A stretch of 64,000 bases of DNA from Claveliimonas bilis (lineage in GTDB: Bacteria; Bacillota; Clostridia; Lachnospirales; Lachnospiraceae), in contig NZ_AP024845.1 of NCBI RefSeq assembly GCF_020892095.1, positions 1,984,001-2,048,000 of the forward strand, given 5' to 3'. The notes beneath the pieces were generated by a model, which had not been told where the DNA came from, did no database searches, and saw only the letters and a list, made by a program, of their open reading frames with translations. Positions 36,295 to 45,332 of this stretch are shown in pieces. The translations under genes and the position numbers were made by a program. Within the stretch, counting starts at the first letter, position 1. Each line of letters begins with the position of its first letter.

Positions 36295-37578
36295 ATGCTT
36301 AATACGTCTTTGATCTTGTTTGGAATATTTATTATTCTGCTGATCTGCAACATTCCGATTGCGGTCTCTCTTGGTATTGCCAGTGTAGTCACTATTTTTA
36401 TCACAGGTCTGCCTATTGAAATGTTTCCGATCAATGTTTATTCCGCTTCCAGTAAATTTGCCCTGTTGGCGATCCCGTTTTTTATATTGGCCGGGAATAT
36501 TATGGAAAAGGCGGGAATATCGGAGAAGCTGATTAATCTTGCTAAAGCCTGTGTCGGACACAGGAAAAACGGAGTTGCGCTGGTCTGTGTTATTGTTTCC
36601 TGCTTCTTCGCGGCAATTTCCGGCTCCGGTCCGGCAACCGTTGCAGCGCTCGGCGTTATTTTGATTCCTTCTATGGTAAAGGAAGGATACCCGGCAAGCT
36701 TTGCAACAGCGCTTATGGCAGCAGGCGGAGCTATCGGTGTTATCATTCCCCCGTCTGTTACATTTATCGTATATGGCTCCAGTTCCGGTGCATCTATTGC
36801 TGAGATATTTATGGCAGGCGTTATTCCGGGACTTATGATGGGCGCTGCTTTGATCGTTGCCACGTTATTCTGCGCAAGGAAGTTTGACCTGAAAAAGACA
36901 GAGAAGGCCAGCGCTGCAGAGCGGTGGGCGGCTTTTAAGGATGCTGTATGGGGACTTTTGATGCCGGTTATCATCCTTGGAGGAATTTATTCCGGTATTT
37001 TCACACCTACAGAGGCTGCTGCTGTTTCGGCTGTATATGGATTGATCATCGGCATTTTCGTATACAAACGTTTGAAGATCAGTGAAATCGGACAGATGAT
37101 CGTGACCTCGGGAAGTCAGACAGGTGTAGTAATGTATGTTATCATTGCAGCTTCTTTATTTGCCTGGGTAATATCTGTAGACGGAATTGCTACGGACATT
37201 GGAAACTGGCTGATGAATGTGACAAATGGAAACCTGTGGGCATTCCTGCTGATTACCAATATCATTCTTTTGATCGCAGGATGTGTGATGGATGCGACAT
37301 CAGCGCTTTACATTTTTATCCCGATCCTGCTTCCGGTTGCAACAGCAATGGGCTATGATACAGTTGCATTTGGTATTTTAATGTGTGTAAACCTGGCGAT
37401 CGGACTTGTAACTCCTCCGGTTGGAGTCAATCTGTTCACGGCCTGCAGTATATCAAAGCTGACCATCAAAGATACGTTCAAAGATATCGTTCCGATTATT
37501 CTGGCTTTGATCGTTGTACTTTTGCTGGTAACCTACGTACCACAGATCTCTTTGCTGCTTCCTAATTTGTTGAGTTAG
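36295..37578 (+). CDS. TRAP transporter large permease (DctM type)
   Basis: 427 residues, about twelve membrane spans. FFAAISGSGPATVAALG and GGAIGVIIPPSVTFIVYG, and ATPPVGVNLFTA-like sequence (VTPPVGVNLFTACSI), identify DctM. It is the transport channel driven by the Na+ gradient. It directly follows dctQ and precedes the kinase gene. Confidence 0.95.
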   Translation: MLNTSLILFGIFIILLICNIPIAVSLGIASVVTIFITGLPIEMFPINVYSASSKFALLAIPFFILAGNIMEKAGISEKLINLAKACVGHRKNGVALVCVIVSCFFAAISGSGPATVAALGVILIPSMVKEGYPASFATALMAAGGAIGVIIPPSVTFIVYGSSSGASIAEIFMAGVIPGLMMGAALIVATLFCARKFDLKKTEKASAAERWAAFKDAVWGLLMPVIILGGIYSGIFTPTEAAAVSAVYGLIIGIFVYKRLKISEIGQMIVTSGSQTGVVMYVIIAASLFAWVISVDGIATDIGNWLMNVTNGNLWAFLLITNIILLIAGCVMDATSALYIFIPILLPVATAMGYDTVAFGILMCVNLAIGLVTPPVGVNLFTACSISKLTIKDTFKDIVPIILALIVVLLLVTYVPQISLLLPNLLS

Positions 37579-37612
37579 AAGTGGAAAAAATGGATAAAGG
37601 AAGTGTAAAAAT

Positions 37613-38884
37613 ATGAGCGACAAATTACTAATAGGCTGTGTGGCAGATGATTTTACAGGTGCAAGTGACGCTGCTTCCTTCCTTGCAAAATCCGGGATGC
37701 GAACCATGCTCTTTAATGGAGTTCCTAAAACGGAACAGTCTTATGAAATGGATGCGGCAGTGATTGCTTTGAAGACGAGGACGGAAGAGACCGGTAAGGC
37801 GGTGGAAGATTCTCTGGAAGCGGTGAAGTGGTTTCAGAAACAGGATGCCTGTCATATTTACAGCAAATACTGCTCCACATTTGATTCCACTCCTGATGGG
37901 AATATCGGACCGATCCTGGATGCGATCCTGGATGAATGTAAGGAAAAGAGCAGTATTATCTGCCCGGCGCTTCCGGTTAACGGAAGGACGGTCAGCCAGG
38001 GGAAACTCTATGTCAATGGTGTGCCGCTGGATGAAAGTCCGATGAAAAATCATCCGCTTACACCTATGTGGGAGTCTGATCTTGGAAAGCTGATGGAGCC
38101 TCAAAGCAAATATCCCTGTATTAAAGTGACAGAAGAGATCATGAAAGGCTCTAAAGAAGAAATAGAACAATATATTGCTAAGGAAAGCCAGGGAAAAGAA
38201 AAATTTTACCTGATTCCTGATTATGTGAAAGATGAAGATGCTGCAAAAATTGCGGAAGTATTTGGAGATATGAAGGTATTGAGCGGTGGGTCAGGTATCC
38301 TTACAGAACTTGGGAAGAAATACTGTGGAAAAGCAGAAGGCGCAGCGATGCCGTCTTCCGCAACAGAGGGACGGGGAATCGTGCTGGCGGGAAGCTGCTC
38401 CCAGGCTACCCTGGAACAGATCCGCGTATTCCAGGAAGCAGGACATTATTCCTGTAAGATCGATCCGGTAAAACTGTTAGATGGAACGGATACACCGGAA
38501 CGTATCTGGCCCTGCGTCTTAGAAGAAAGCCAAGGAAAAGAAATCCTCATTTACAGCTCTGACACACCGGAACAGGTGAAAAAGATGCAGGATATTGGAA
38601 AAGAAAAGGTGGCGAACGCCATTGAAAAAGCGATTTCCGATCTTGCTGTTCTGGCGGAAAAGGATGGATTTCGAAGGATTATTGTGGCAGGAGGAGAGAC
38701 ATCAGGGGCAGTGACAAAAAAGATGGGATATGACGCATATTTAATCGGAGAGAGTATTGCACCAGGCGTGCCGGTCATGATACCGGCAGAGAATCCGCAG
38801 ATCAGGCTTGTGCTGAAATCCGGTAACTTCGGACAGCCAGATTTCTTTTTGCGGGCGCTTAAGATGACAGCAAAAGAAAAATAA
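37613..38884 (+). CDS. otnK: 3-oxo-tetronate 4-kinase (four-carbon acid sugar kinase)
   Basis: 423 residues. CVADDFTGASDAASFLAKSG at the N terminus and VAGGETSGAVTKKMG in the C-terminal nucleotide-binding half define the DUF1537/OtnK family. It phosphorylates 3-oxo-tetronate made by the dehydrogenase. Together with the next gene it completes the known threonate/erythronate route to dihydroxyacetone phosphate. AGGAAGTG precedes the start. Confidence 0.93.
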   Translation: MSDKLLIGCVADDFTGASDAASFLAKSGMRTMLFNGVPKTEQSYEMDAAVIALKTRTEETGKAVEDSLEAVKWFQKQDACHIYSKYCSTFDSTPDGNIGPILDAILDECKEKSSIICPALPVNGRTVSQGKLYVNGVPLDESPMKNHPLTPMWESDLGKLMEPQSKYPCIKVTEEIMKGSKEEIEQYIAKESQGKEKFYLIPDYVKDEDAAKIAEVFGDMKVLSGGSGILTELGKKYCGKAEGAAMPSSATEGRGIVLAGSCSQATLEQIRVFQEAGHYSCKIDPVKLLDGTDTPERIWPCVLEESQGKEILIYSSDTPEQVKKMQDIGKEKVANAIEKAISDLAVLAEKDGFRRIIVAGGETSGAVTKKMGYDAYLIGESIAPGVPVMIPAENPQIRLVLKSGNFGQPDFFLRALKMTAKEK

Positions 38885-38898
38885 GGACGGTAAAAACA

Positions 38899-39486
38899 AT
38901 GGAAGTAGATCAGAAGAAAAAGGAGACGATCTGGGTAGCACACTCCCTATTTAACAGAGGAAAAGCAACCGGTTCCACTGCCAATATCAGCTTTCGTCAT
39001 GAAGACAAAATTTACATCAGCGCCAGCGGAACCTGCTTTGGGACATTGAAGGAAGAAGAATTTGCGGTTCTTGATTTAAAAGGAGAGCATATAGCGGGGC
39101 CAAAGCCCAGCAAAGAAGCGCCCCTTCACCTGCTTATGTATCAGAAAAAAGGGAGCGGGGCTGTGATACACACACATAGTTTTTACTCTACACTGTGGTC
39201 CTGCCTTCCCCATGAATCCATGATAGATATCATGCCAGAGCACACGCCTTATCTGAAAATGAAACTGGGCAAAGTGGGGCTGATTCCCTATGCGCCTCCG
39301 GGAAGCCGGGAATTATTCGGGCTCTTTGAAGAATACATGGAAGGCAGCGACGGCTACCTGTTGCAAAATCACGGCCCGGTTGTAGGAGCTGCAAGTATGA
39401 TGGATGCGTTTTATGCGATAGAAGAGCTGGAAGAGAGCGCAAGGATTGCCTGGAGTCTGCGGCAGGTTGATGCGTTAATTTGCTAA
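38899..39486 (+). CDS. otnC: 3-oxo-tetronate 4-phosphate decarboxylase (class II aldolase family)
   Basis: 195 residues. GSTANISFRHEDKIYISASG and the metal-binding HTHSFYSTLWSC, plus a later LLQNHGPVVGA, mark the class II aldolase/adducin family. In tetronate pathways OtnC decarboxylates 3-oxo-tetronate 4-phosphate to dihydroxyacetone phosphate and CO2. It is the final gene; repeat copy D begins seven bases after its stop. Confidence 0.9.
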   Translation: MEVDQKKKETIWVAHSLFNRGKATGSTANISFRHEDKIYISASGTCFGTLKEEEFAVLDLKGEHIAGPKPSKEAPLHLLMYQKKGSGAVIHTHSFYSTLWSCLPHESMIDIMPEHTPYLKMKLGKVGLIPYAPPGSRELFGLFEEYMEGSDGYLLQNHGPVVGAASMMDAFYAIEELEESARIAWSLRQVDALIC

Positions 39487-39492
39487 TTCCAC

Positions 39493-39572
39493 ACGTAACA
39501 CTTTTAAACTTTACTACGTGTCAAGTTGCAGTAAGCGGTGGGCAAAACTGCGAAACATGGTGTGTAATTTTG
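39493..39572 (+). repeat. Dispersed modular repeat, copy D
   Basis: The 27-bp core (39493-39519) is the exact reverse complement of the core at 31251-31277. It is followed by a 16-bp linker and two 15-bp units (39536-39550 and 39558-39572) at 22-bp pitch, the same arrangement as copies A and B. It lies downstream of otnC and upstream of the TPP riboswitch. Confidence 0.85.
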
Positions 39573-39646
39573 AAAATATTCCTTCGCAGCAGTTGCAAAA
39601 TCCAGATGTCAGGGATATAATAAACCCAGTACAAAATTATAGTGAT

Positions 39647-39732
39647 ACGGGGAGCTGGCTGAAGTCGGCTGAGAGGAGACTGGTTTGTTTCGACCCATAA
39701 CCTGATTTGGATAATGCCAACGTAGGGATGAA
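39647..39732 (+). promoter_or_regulatory. TPP riboswitch
   Basis: CGGGGAGCTGG, GGCTGAGAGGAGA, GACCCATAACCTGATTTGG and ATAATGCCAACGTAGGGA match the TPP aptamer throughout. It is followed by a terminator, so thiamine diphosphate should switch off thiW and thiC. Confidence 0.97.
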
Positions 39733-39746
39733 TATTGAGTAATTGA

Positions 39747-39778
39747 TAGAGTTCCGTCGGTGGAACTCTATTTTTTTT
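39747..39778 (+). terminator. Terminator of the TPP riboswitch
   Basis: TAGAGTTCC pairs with GGAACTCTA around a 6-base loop, followed by eight T. It is the expression platform of the riboswitch just upstream. Confidence 0.92.
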
Positions 39779-39823
39779 CCGTGAAACGTTCTGAAAAAAT
39801 TCTTTTATTTTCTCGTCTTCCCG

Positions 39824-39892
39824 TAGCGTCGGTGTACAAGGGGCAACATGGTCGGTGAAGGGGAGATTTTAGCCCCTTGTACACCGACGCTA
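39824..39892. repeat. Inverted repeat of a second dispersed family
   Basis: Two perfect 21-bp arms, beginning TAGCGTCGGTGTACAAGG and ending CCTTGTACACCGACGCTA, flank 27 bases. A version without the middle is found at 45266. It lies between the riboswitch terminator and thiW, inside the transcribed leader. It looks like a small mobile or repetitive element. Confidence 0.85.
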
Positions 39893-39995
39893 AAGAAGAA
39901 CTATAAAAAGAGTACCTGGCAGCGTTTTTGCGTGTAAGCAGGCGAAATGAAGTGAAAACGCAGAAGAAGCAGCAAAATAGGAAGGAGACATTTTT

Positions 39996-40505
39996 GTGAA
40001 GCAGAAGAATGCGACGAGAAAGCTGGTGCTGGCTGGTGTGCTGACAGCATTGGCTGTAGTTGGGAGTATGATCAGTTTCCCGGTGGCGGGAAGCAAATGT
40101 GCGCCGGTACAGCACATGGTAAATATCCTGGCAGCGGTAACCCTTGGACCAGGCTGGGGAGTAGGAATTGCATTTTGTGCAAGTCTGCTCAGAAATGTGA
40201 TGGGAATCGGGAGTATTCTGGCGTTCCCGGGCAGTATGGCAGGTGCCCTGTGCTGTGGAATCGTGTATATGGTGTGCCGAAGACTTGGCGTAACCTGCTT
40301 TGCCGAAGTGTTTGGGACAGGCATCCTGGGGGCTTTGGCAGCGTACCCGGCAGCAAAATTCTTGATGGGGATGGAACCGGCCGGATTGTTTGTCTATATC
40401 GTGCCGTTTTTGATTTCTACGGTAGTAGGCAGTATTCTTGCCTTTTTGCTGATTACGATTCTGGAAAAAGGCGGCGCACTGAAACTGCTGAAGGTGGCAG
40501 GATAG
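39996..40505 (+). CDS. thiW: ThiW, thiamine-precursor ECF transporter S component
   Basis: 169 residues, about five to six membrane spans. SKCAPVQHMVNILAAVTLGPGWG is the ThiW hallmark, here seen as KCAPVQHMVNI and TLGPGWGVG. It takes up the thiazole precursor of thiamine with the shared ECF energising module encoded elsewhere. The GTG start follows AGGAGACATTTTT. Control is by the TPP riboswitch upstream, with thiC after it. Confidence 0.93.
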   Translation: MKQKNATRKLVLAGVLTALAVVGSMISFPVAGSKCAPVQHMVNILAAVTLGPGWGVGIAFCASLLRNVMGIGSILAFPGSMAGALCCGIVYMVCRRLGVTCFAEVFGTGILGALAAYPAAKFLMGMEPAGLFVYIVPFLISTVVGSILAFLLITILEKGGALKLLKVAG

Positions 40506-40586
40506 AACTGCTGAAATGAAAAAAGCCGGAACAATCTGGAGGACCGGCAGATCAGAGCACACAGAAAGATAAGGAGGAAACTACGG

Positions 40587-41897
40587 ATGGAAAATTACAC
40601 AACACAAATGGATGCAGCCCGGAAAGGGATTGTAACACCGCAGATGGAAATCGTGGCAAAAAAGGAAAATATGCCGGTAGAAAAATTAATGCAGCTTGTA
40701 GCAGAAGGAAAGGTGGCAATCTGTGCAAATAAAAAGCACACATGCCTTAACCCGGAAGGAATCGGAAGCATGCTGCGCACGAAGATTAATGTCAATCTGG
40801 GAGTATCCAGAGACTGCAAAGACTATGATATTGAGATGGAAAAGGTGATGAGCGCTGTAAACCTTGGCGCAGAGGCGATCATGGATCTGTCCAGCCATGG
40901 AAATACTCAGCCCTTCCGTCAGAAACTGACAAGGGAGTGTCCGGTTATGATCGGAACGGTTCCTGTTTATGACAGTGTTATTCATTATCAGAGAGATCTG
41001 GCAACTTTGTCGGCAAAAGACTTTATTGATGTGATCAGACTCCATGCAGAGGACGGCGTGGATTTTGTTACGCTGCACTGCGGAATTACACGAAAAACAA
41101 TTGAGCAGATTAAGAAACATAAAAGAAAAATGAATATTGTAAGCCGGGGAGGAAGCCTGGTCTTTGCCTGGATGAGCATGACGGGAGAAGAAAATCCGTT
41201 TTATGAATACTATGATGAAATTTTAGACATCTGTGAAAAATATGATGTGACAATTTCACTTGGGGATGCATGCCGTCCCGGATGTCTGGCGGATGCAACA
41301 GATGTGTGTCAGATTGAAGAGCTGGTGCGCCTTGGCGAGCTGACAAAAAGAGCGTGGGATCACAATGTACAGGTTATGGTAGAAGGACCGGGACATGTGC
41401 CGCTTGACCAGGTGGCTGCAAATATGGAAGTGCAGAAAAGCATCTGCATGGGCGCGCCATTTTATGTACTGGGACCTTTGGTGACAGATATTGCGCCGGG
41501 ATATGACCATATCACAGCGGCTATAGGAGGAGCAGTGGCAGCCATGAGCGGCGCAGCGTTTCTGTGCTATGTAACCCCGGCAGAACACCTGGCGCTTCCT
41601 AATGTAGAAGATGTAAAGCAGGGAATCATTGCTTCTAAAATTGCAGCCCATGCCGCGGATATAGCAAAAGGCGTACCGGGAGCACGGGATATCGACGACC
41701 GTATGGCGGATGCCAGGAGAAAACTGGACTGGGATGCGCAGTTTGCGTGCGCGCTGGATCCGGAAACTGCCAAAGCGATCCGTGACAGCAGAAGTCCGGA
41801 AGACGATCACAGCGACACTTGCAGTATGTGCGGAAAATTCTGTGCAGTGCGCAGTATGAATAAAGCCCTTGCCGGGGAATATATTGACATTCTTTAA
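40587..41897 (+). CDS. thiC: Phosphomethylpyrimidine synthase
   Basis: 436 residues. ThiC blocks are clear: [10 protein letters not shown]-like [61 protein letters not shown], and the C-terminal cluster site CSMCGKFC. It converts aminoimidazole ribotide to the pyrimidine half of thiamine with a radical SAM mechanism. AAGGAGG precedes the start. It shares the TPP-controlled transcript with thiW. Confidence 0.97.
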   Translation: MENYTTQMDAARKGIVTPQMEIVAKKENMPVEKLMQLVAEGKVAICANKKHTCLNPEGIGSMLRTKINVNLGVSRDCKDYDIEMEKVMSAVNLGAEAIMDLSSHGNTQPFRQKLTRECPVMIGTVPVYDSVIHYQRDLATLSAKDFIDVIRLHAEDGVDFVTLHCGITRKTIEQIKKHKRKMNIVSRGGSLVFAWMSMTGEENPFYEYYDEILDICEKYDVTISLGDACRPGCLADATDVCQIEELVRLGELTKRAWDHNVQVMVEGPGHVPLDQVAANMEVQKSICMGAPFYVLGPLVTDIAPGYDHITAAIGGAVAAMSGAAFLCYVTPAEHLALPNVEDVKQGIIASKIAAHAADIAKGVPGARDIDDRMADARRKLDWDAQFACALDPETAKAIRDSRSPEDDHSDTCSMCGKFCAVRSMNKALAGEYIDIL

Positions 41898-41911
41898 TAT
41901 GGATTTCATTT

Positions 41912-41938
41912 GGGACGGGAGTATAAAAACCCCGTCCC
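41912..41938 (+). terminator. Terminator after thiC
   Basis: GGGACGGG and CCCGTCCC form a strong stem with a short loop just after thiC, before the convergent deacetylase gene. The T-run after it is weak. Confidence 0.65.
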
Positions 41939-41975
41939 GATTTAAATTTATGTATTCTTTTTTGTTTATTACTTT

Positions 41976-42806
41976 CTATCCTTCTTCGGCGACAAGATCA
42001 TTTAAATCCCCAAATTCATACCCCATTTTCTCCCAGCGTGTTAATAATTCGTCGAGAATGCCGGCGTTTGTAGAAGAAGTGCTGTGGAGAAGAACAATAG
42101 CTCCCGGATGGATGCGGGGAAGCAGTTTGTCAAAGGCTTCCTCGCGGGAAGGCTGCTCCTCTTCGTACCAATCTACATAAGCCAGGCTCCAGAAAAAGGT
42201 GTGATAGCCAAGTTCCTGGGCCATTTTTAAATTTTCCTGGCTGTATTTGCCCTGCGGCGGCCGGTAAAACTTTGTCATTTCTTTCCCTGTTATCTCTTGA
42301 TAAAGCAGCTCCACCTTGCCAAGTTCGGTTTCGAAACTTTCCTTTGTAGAAATCTGCGACATATCGGGGTGGCTGTAGGTGTGGTTGCCGACGGTATGCC
42401 CTTCTTTTACCATCCTTTTGATAAGATCAGGATTATCTTCTATGAAATTACCGACAACGAAAAATGTGGCAGGGGCGTGATGTTTTTTCAAAGCATCCAG
42501 TAAAGCGCCGGTATTTCCATTTTCATATCCTGCATCAAAAGTAAGATAGATGATCTGTTTACCTGTATCACCTGTATAGTAGGCGTTCAGTTCTTTGAGA
42601 TCTTCGGCTTTGGCGTTTCCGATCGGCGCTTCGCCTTCCTCCTGAAAACTAAGTCCCCAGTTTCCTTCCGATGATGTTTCGGCGGCAGCGGGAAAAACCT
42701 GCTCCACGATAAAGCCGGTCAGATGACCGAAAAAAAATGCGCCTGCAAATAAAAGGGGAAGGAGAATAGGGCGAAATGGACGGAAAGATTTGAAACGTGT
42801 CAGCAT
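41976..42806 (-). CDS. PdaA-type polysaccharide deacetylase
   Basis: 276 residues. One N-terminal membrane segment (LLPLLFAGAFFFGHLTGF) is followed by a NodB-type domain: TFDAGYENG (catalytic D, metal D replaced in the PdaA manner), HTYSHPDM (metal His), RPPQGKYS and HSTSSTNAGI. PdaA removes acetyl from muramic acid to allow the delta-lactam of spore cortex. Membership in this group suggests a spore or cell-wall role, not proven here. It stands alone between thiC and the TetR-controlled group. Confidence 0.9.
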   Translation of the reverse strand: MLTRFKSFRPFRPILLPLLFAGAFFFGHLTGFIVEQVFPAAAETSSEGNWGLSFQEEGEAPIGNAKAEDLKELNAYYTGDTGKQIIYLTFDAGYENGNTGALLDALKKHHAPATFFVVGNFIEDNPDLIKRMVKEGHTVGNHTYSHPDMSQISTKESFETELGKVELLYQEITGKEMTKFYRPPQGKYSQENLKMAQELGYHTFFWSLAYVDWYEEEQPSREEAFDKLLPRIHPGAIVLLHSTSSTNAGILDELLTRWEKMGYEFGDLNDLVAEEG

Positions 42807-42901
42807 AAATTCCTCGTAAATGGCCTGTTTTATGTATTATATGTCAGCGGCCGGTAAACTAGACTACGGCGAATAAAAAGTTAAAAAATTTGCGAACAAT
42901 A

Positions 42902-42952
42902 TTGACACTATGTCAGAATGGAGCTATAGTATATGTACTGACATGGTGTCAG
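42902..42952 (+). promoter_or_regulatory. Promoter with twin TetR-type operators
   Basis: TTGACA (42902-42907) and TATAGT (42925-42930) have 17-base spacing. Two inverted repeats, TGACA-CTA-TGTCA (42903-42915) and CTGACA-TGG-TGTCAG (42938-42952), are centred 36 bp apart; the first covers the -35 box and the second the transcription start. The TetR gene two genes downstream is the likely repressor. Confidence 0.85.
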
Positions 42953-42979
42953 AATAAAAAATCAAAGGAGGACCTGCAA

Positions 42980-44152
42980 ATGCTGGGAAATTTTTCGTAT
43001 TGTAACCCGACAAAACTTTATTTTGGAGAGGATTCGCTGGATAATCTGAACATAGAACTGCCAAAGTATGGGAAAAATGTTATACTGATCTATGGTGGCG
43101 GGTCTATTAAGAAAAACGGGATTTATGATGAAGTTGTAGAAATTTTGAAAAAGAATGGAAAAAATGTAGCGGAAATCTCAGGTGTTATGCCCAACCCGAC
43201 AGTGGATAAACTCTATGAAGGCATTGAAACTGCAAGAAACCATAATGCAGATTTTCTGCTGGCAGTTGGCGGGGGATCCGTCTGCGACTATGCGAAAGCA
43301 GTTTCTGTTTCTGTTAATTGTAAAGAAGATCCCTGGGAGAAATATTATATACGTTTTGAAGAACCGGACTGCGAGACTCTTCCGGTAGGGTGTGTGCTGA
43401 CTATGGTAGGAACCGGATCGGAAATGAATGCCGGGTCTGTAATCACAAATCATAAGACAAAGCAGAAGATCGGCCATGTTTTTGCGGATGAGAACATTAT
43501 GCCTAAATTTGCAGTTCTGAATCCTAAATATACACTGACCCTTCCTCATTACCAGATGGTATCCGGTATTTACGATATTTTTAATCATATCTGTGAGCAG
43601 TATTTTTCCGGAGAAGACGATAACACAAGCGATTATATCAGTGAAGGTCTGATGCGTTCTGTTATTTACTCCAGTCGGATCGCCAATAAAGACCCACAGA
43701 ATTATGAAGCGCGGAGCAACATTATGTGGACGGCAACATGGGCGTTGAATACGTTGGTTTCCAGGGGGAAATCTACAGACTGGATGGTCCACATGCTCGG
43801 TCAGTCTGTAGGAGCTTACACAGATGCGACTCACGGCATGACATTGGCTGCTGTTTCGCTTCCTTATTATCGTCATATTCTGCCGTATGGGCTGCAGAAG
43901 TTCAAACGGTTTGCCGTCAATGTATGGGATGTTGATCCGTCAGGCAAGACAGATGAACAGGTGGCAGAAGAAGGTCTGCAGGCAATGGAGAACTGGATGA
44001 ATGAGCTGGGACTTGTAATGAACATTTCACAGCTGGGAGCGACAGAGGACATGATAGAAGGTATCGCAGACGGCACTCTTATCATGCCGGGCGGATACAA
44101 AGTTCTGGAACATGATGAAATTGTGGAAATTTTAAAGGAGAGTTTAAGATGA
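42980..44152 (+). CDS. Iron-containing alcohol dehydrogenase (butanol dehydrogenase-like)
   Basis: 390 residues. GGGSIKKNG and VGGGSVCDYAKAV bind NAD(P); the metal-binding part includes DIFNHICEQYF and the HMLGQSVGAYTDATHGM block with His ligands. It resembles BdhA/YqhD-type NAD(P)H-dependent enzymes that reduce aldehydes to alcohols. The start at 42980 has AAGGAGG upstream. It is the first gene of a TetR-controlled group with flavodoxin; an aldehyde or quinone stress response is a reasonable inference. Confidence 0.92.
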   Translation: MLGNFSYCNPTKLYFGEDSLDNLNIELPKYGKNVILIYGGGSIKKNGIYDEVVEILKKNGKNVAEISGVMPNPTVDKLYEGIETARNHNADFLLAVGGGSVCDYAKAVSVSVNCKEDPWEKYYIRFEEPDCETLPVGCVLTMVGTGSEMNAGSVITNHKTKQKIGHVFADENIMPKFAVLNPKYTLTLPHYQMVSGIYDIFNHICEQYFSGEDDNTSDYISEGLMRSVIYSSRIANKDPQNYEARSNIMWTATWALNTLVSRGKSTDWMVHMLGQSVGAYTDATHGMTLAAVSLPYYRHILPYGLQKFKRFAVNVWDVDPSGKTDEQVAEEGLQAMENWMNELGLVMNISQLGATEDMIEGIADGTLIMPGGYKVLEHDEIVEILKESLR

Positions 44153-44619
44153 GTAAAACATTAATTGCATATTTTTCAGCAAGCGGCGTAACTGCCCGCG
44201 CGGCAAAACAAATGGCAGATGTTGTCCATGCGGATTTGTATGAGATTCGCCCTGAGCAGCCTTATACGTCAGCTGATCTGGACTGGATGGATAAAAACAG
44301 CCGCAGTACGATTGAAATGAATGATCCGGCCTGTCGTCCGGCCATTGCAGAACCGGTACAGAATATGGAACAGTATGATACGGTTCTGGTGGGATTTCCT
44401 ATCTGGTGGTATGTCGAGCCTCGTATTGTGGATACATTTCTGGAAAGCTATGATTTTTCCGGAAAAACAGTGATTCCTTTTGCCACTTCCGGCGGAAGCG
44501 GAATAAGAAAGGCAGAAAAAAGTTTGCGGGATCATTGCCCGTCGGCTTCCTGGGAAAAAGGAGAACTTGTGAACGGTTCTAAAGCGGCAGCCTGGGCGAA
44601 ACGTGTCCTGAACAGTTAG
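44149..44619 (+). CDS. Flavodoxin
   Basis: 156 residues. TLIAYFSASGVTARAAKQMA is the FMN phosphate-binding loop, and VGFPIWWYVEPRIVDTFLE with PFATSGGSGI lie around the isoalloxazine. This longer type (flavodoxin_4) often acts as a small oxidoreductase. It starts in the stop of the alcohol dehydrogenase gene (ATGA overlap) and is followed by the TetR gene. Confidence 0.92.
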   Translation: MSKTLIAYFSASGVTARAAKQMADVVHADLYEIRPEQPYTSADLDWMDKNSRSTIEMNDPACRPAIAEPVQNMEQYDTVLVGFPIWWYVEPRIVDTFLESYDFSGKTVIPFATSGGSGIRKAEKSLRDHCPSASWEKGELVNGSKAAAWAKRVLNS

Positions 44620-44638
44620 AAAGGTAGGAATAATAGTT

Positions 44639-45268
44639 ATGCCAAAAGGGTCGGAAGAATTGACGAATGCAAGAAAAGAAGAAATCATTAATGCCTGCGC
44701 TTCGCTTTATGAAACGATGGGCTTTAAAGATATAACAATTCGGGATATTGGAGCAAAGACTTCTTTTACCCGAACGTCTATTTACAATTATTTTCAGACG
44801 AAAGAGGAAATTTTCCTGGCTCTTTTGGGGCGGGAGCATGAAGCATGGGCGGCAGATCTAAGGGGCATTCTCGACAGGTATGGCTGCCTGTCTGCCGCAG
44901 AGTTTGCAGGTGAACTTGCTCATACGCTGGAGAGGCGGGGATGTATGCTGAAACTGATGTCTATGAATCTTTATGACATGGAAGGAAACAGCCGGATTGA
45001 GAATCTTGTAGCATTCAAAAAGATATATTCCAATGCGATGCAGACCGTGATCTGTTGCCTGGAAAAGTTTTTCCCGCGTATGACTGCTGTTGACATCCAG
45101 GAATTTCTTTATGCGTTTTTTCCGTTTATGTTCGGCGTATATCCCTATACGACAGCCACAGACAAACAGAAAAAGGCTATGGAGCTTGCCCATGTAGACT
45201 ATGTGCACTATTCTATCTACGAAATTACGGAATTCTTTGTCACGAAACTTTTGCAGAATTTTCAGTAG
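44639..45268 (+). CDS. TetR/AcrR-family repressor
   Basis: 209 residues. The N-terminal helix-turn-helix is clear (ARKEEIINACASLYETMGFK, ITIRDIGAKTSFTRTSIYNYF), followed by a helical ligand domain. It is third in the alcohol dehydrogenase group and probably acts on the twin operators at 42903 and 42938. The TAG stop belongs to the palindrome that starts at 45266. Confidence 0.92.
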   Translation: MPKGSEELTNARKEEIINACASLYETMGFKDITIRDIGAKTSFTRTSIYNYFQTKEEIFLALLGREHEAWAADLRGILDRYGCLSAAEFAGELAHTLERRGCMLKLMSMNLYDMEGNSRIENLVAFKKIYSNAMQTVICCLEKFFPRMTAVDIQEFLYAFFPFMFGVYPYTTATDKQKKAMELAHVDYVHYSIYEITEFFVTKLLQNFQ

Positions 45269-45289
45269 CGTTGGTGTACACCGACGCTA
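45266..45289. repeat. 24-bp palindrome, second copy of the repeat family at 39824
   Basis: TAGCGTTGGTGTACACCGACGCTA, given here as arms TAGCGTTGGTGT and ACACCGACGCTA, is a near-perfect palindrome. Its arms equal the outer 12-14 bp of the 39824 element, joined without the central part. It provides the stop codon of the TetR gene. It may be an excision footprint or a minimal form. Confidence 0.8.
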
Positions 45290-45332
45290 ATCACAGACAA
45301 GTGATTTTGAAAAACAGAAGGAGGCACATTTT

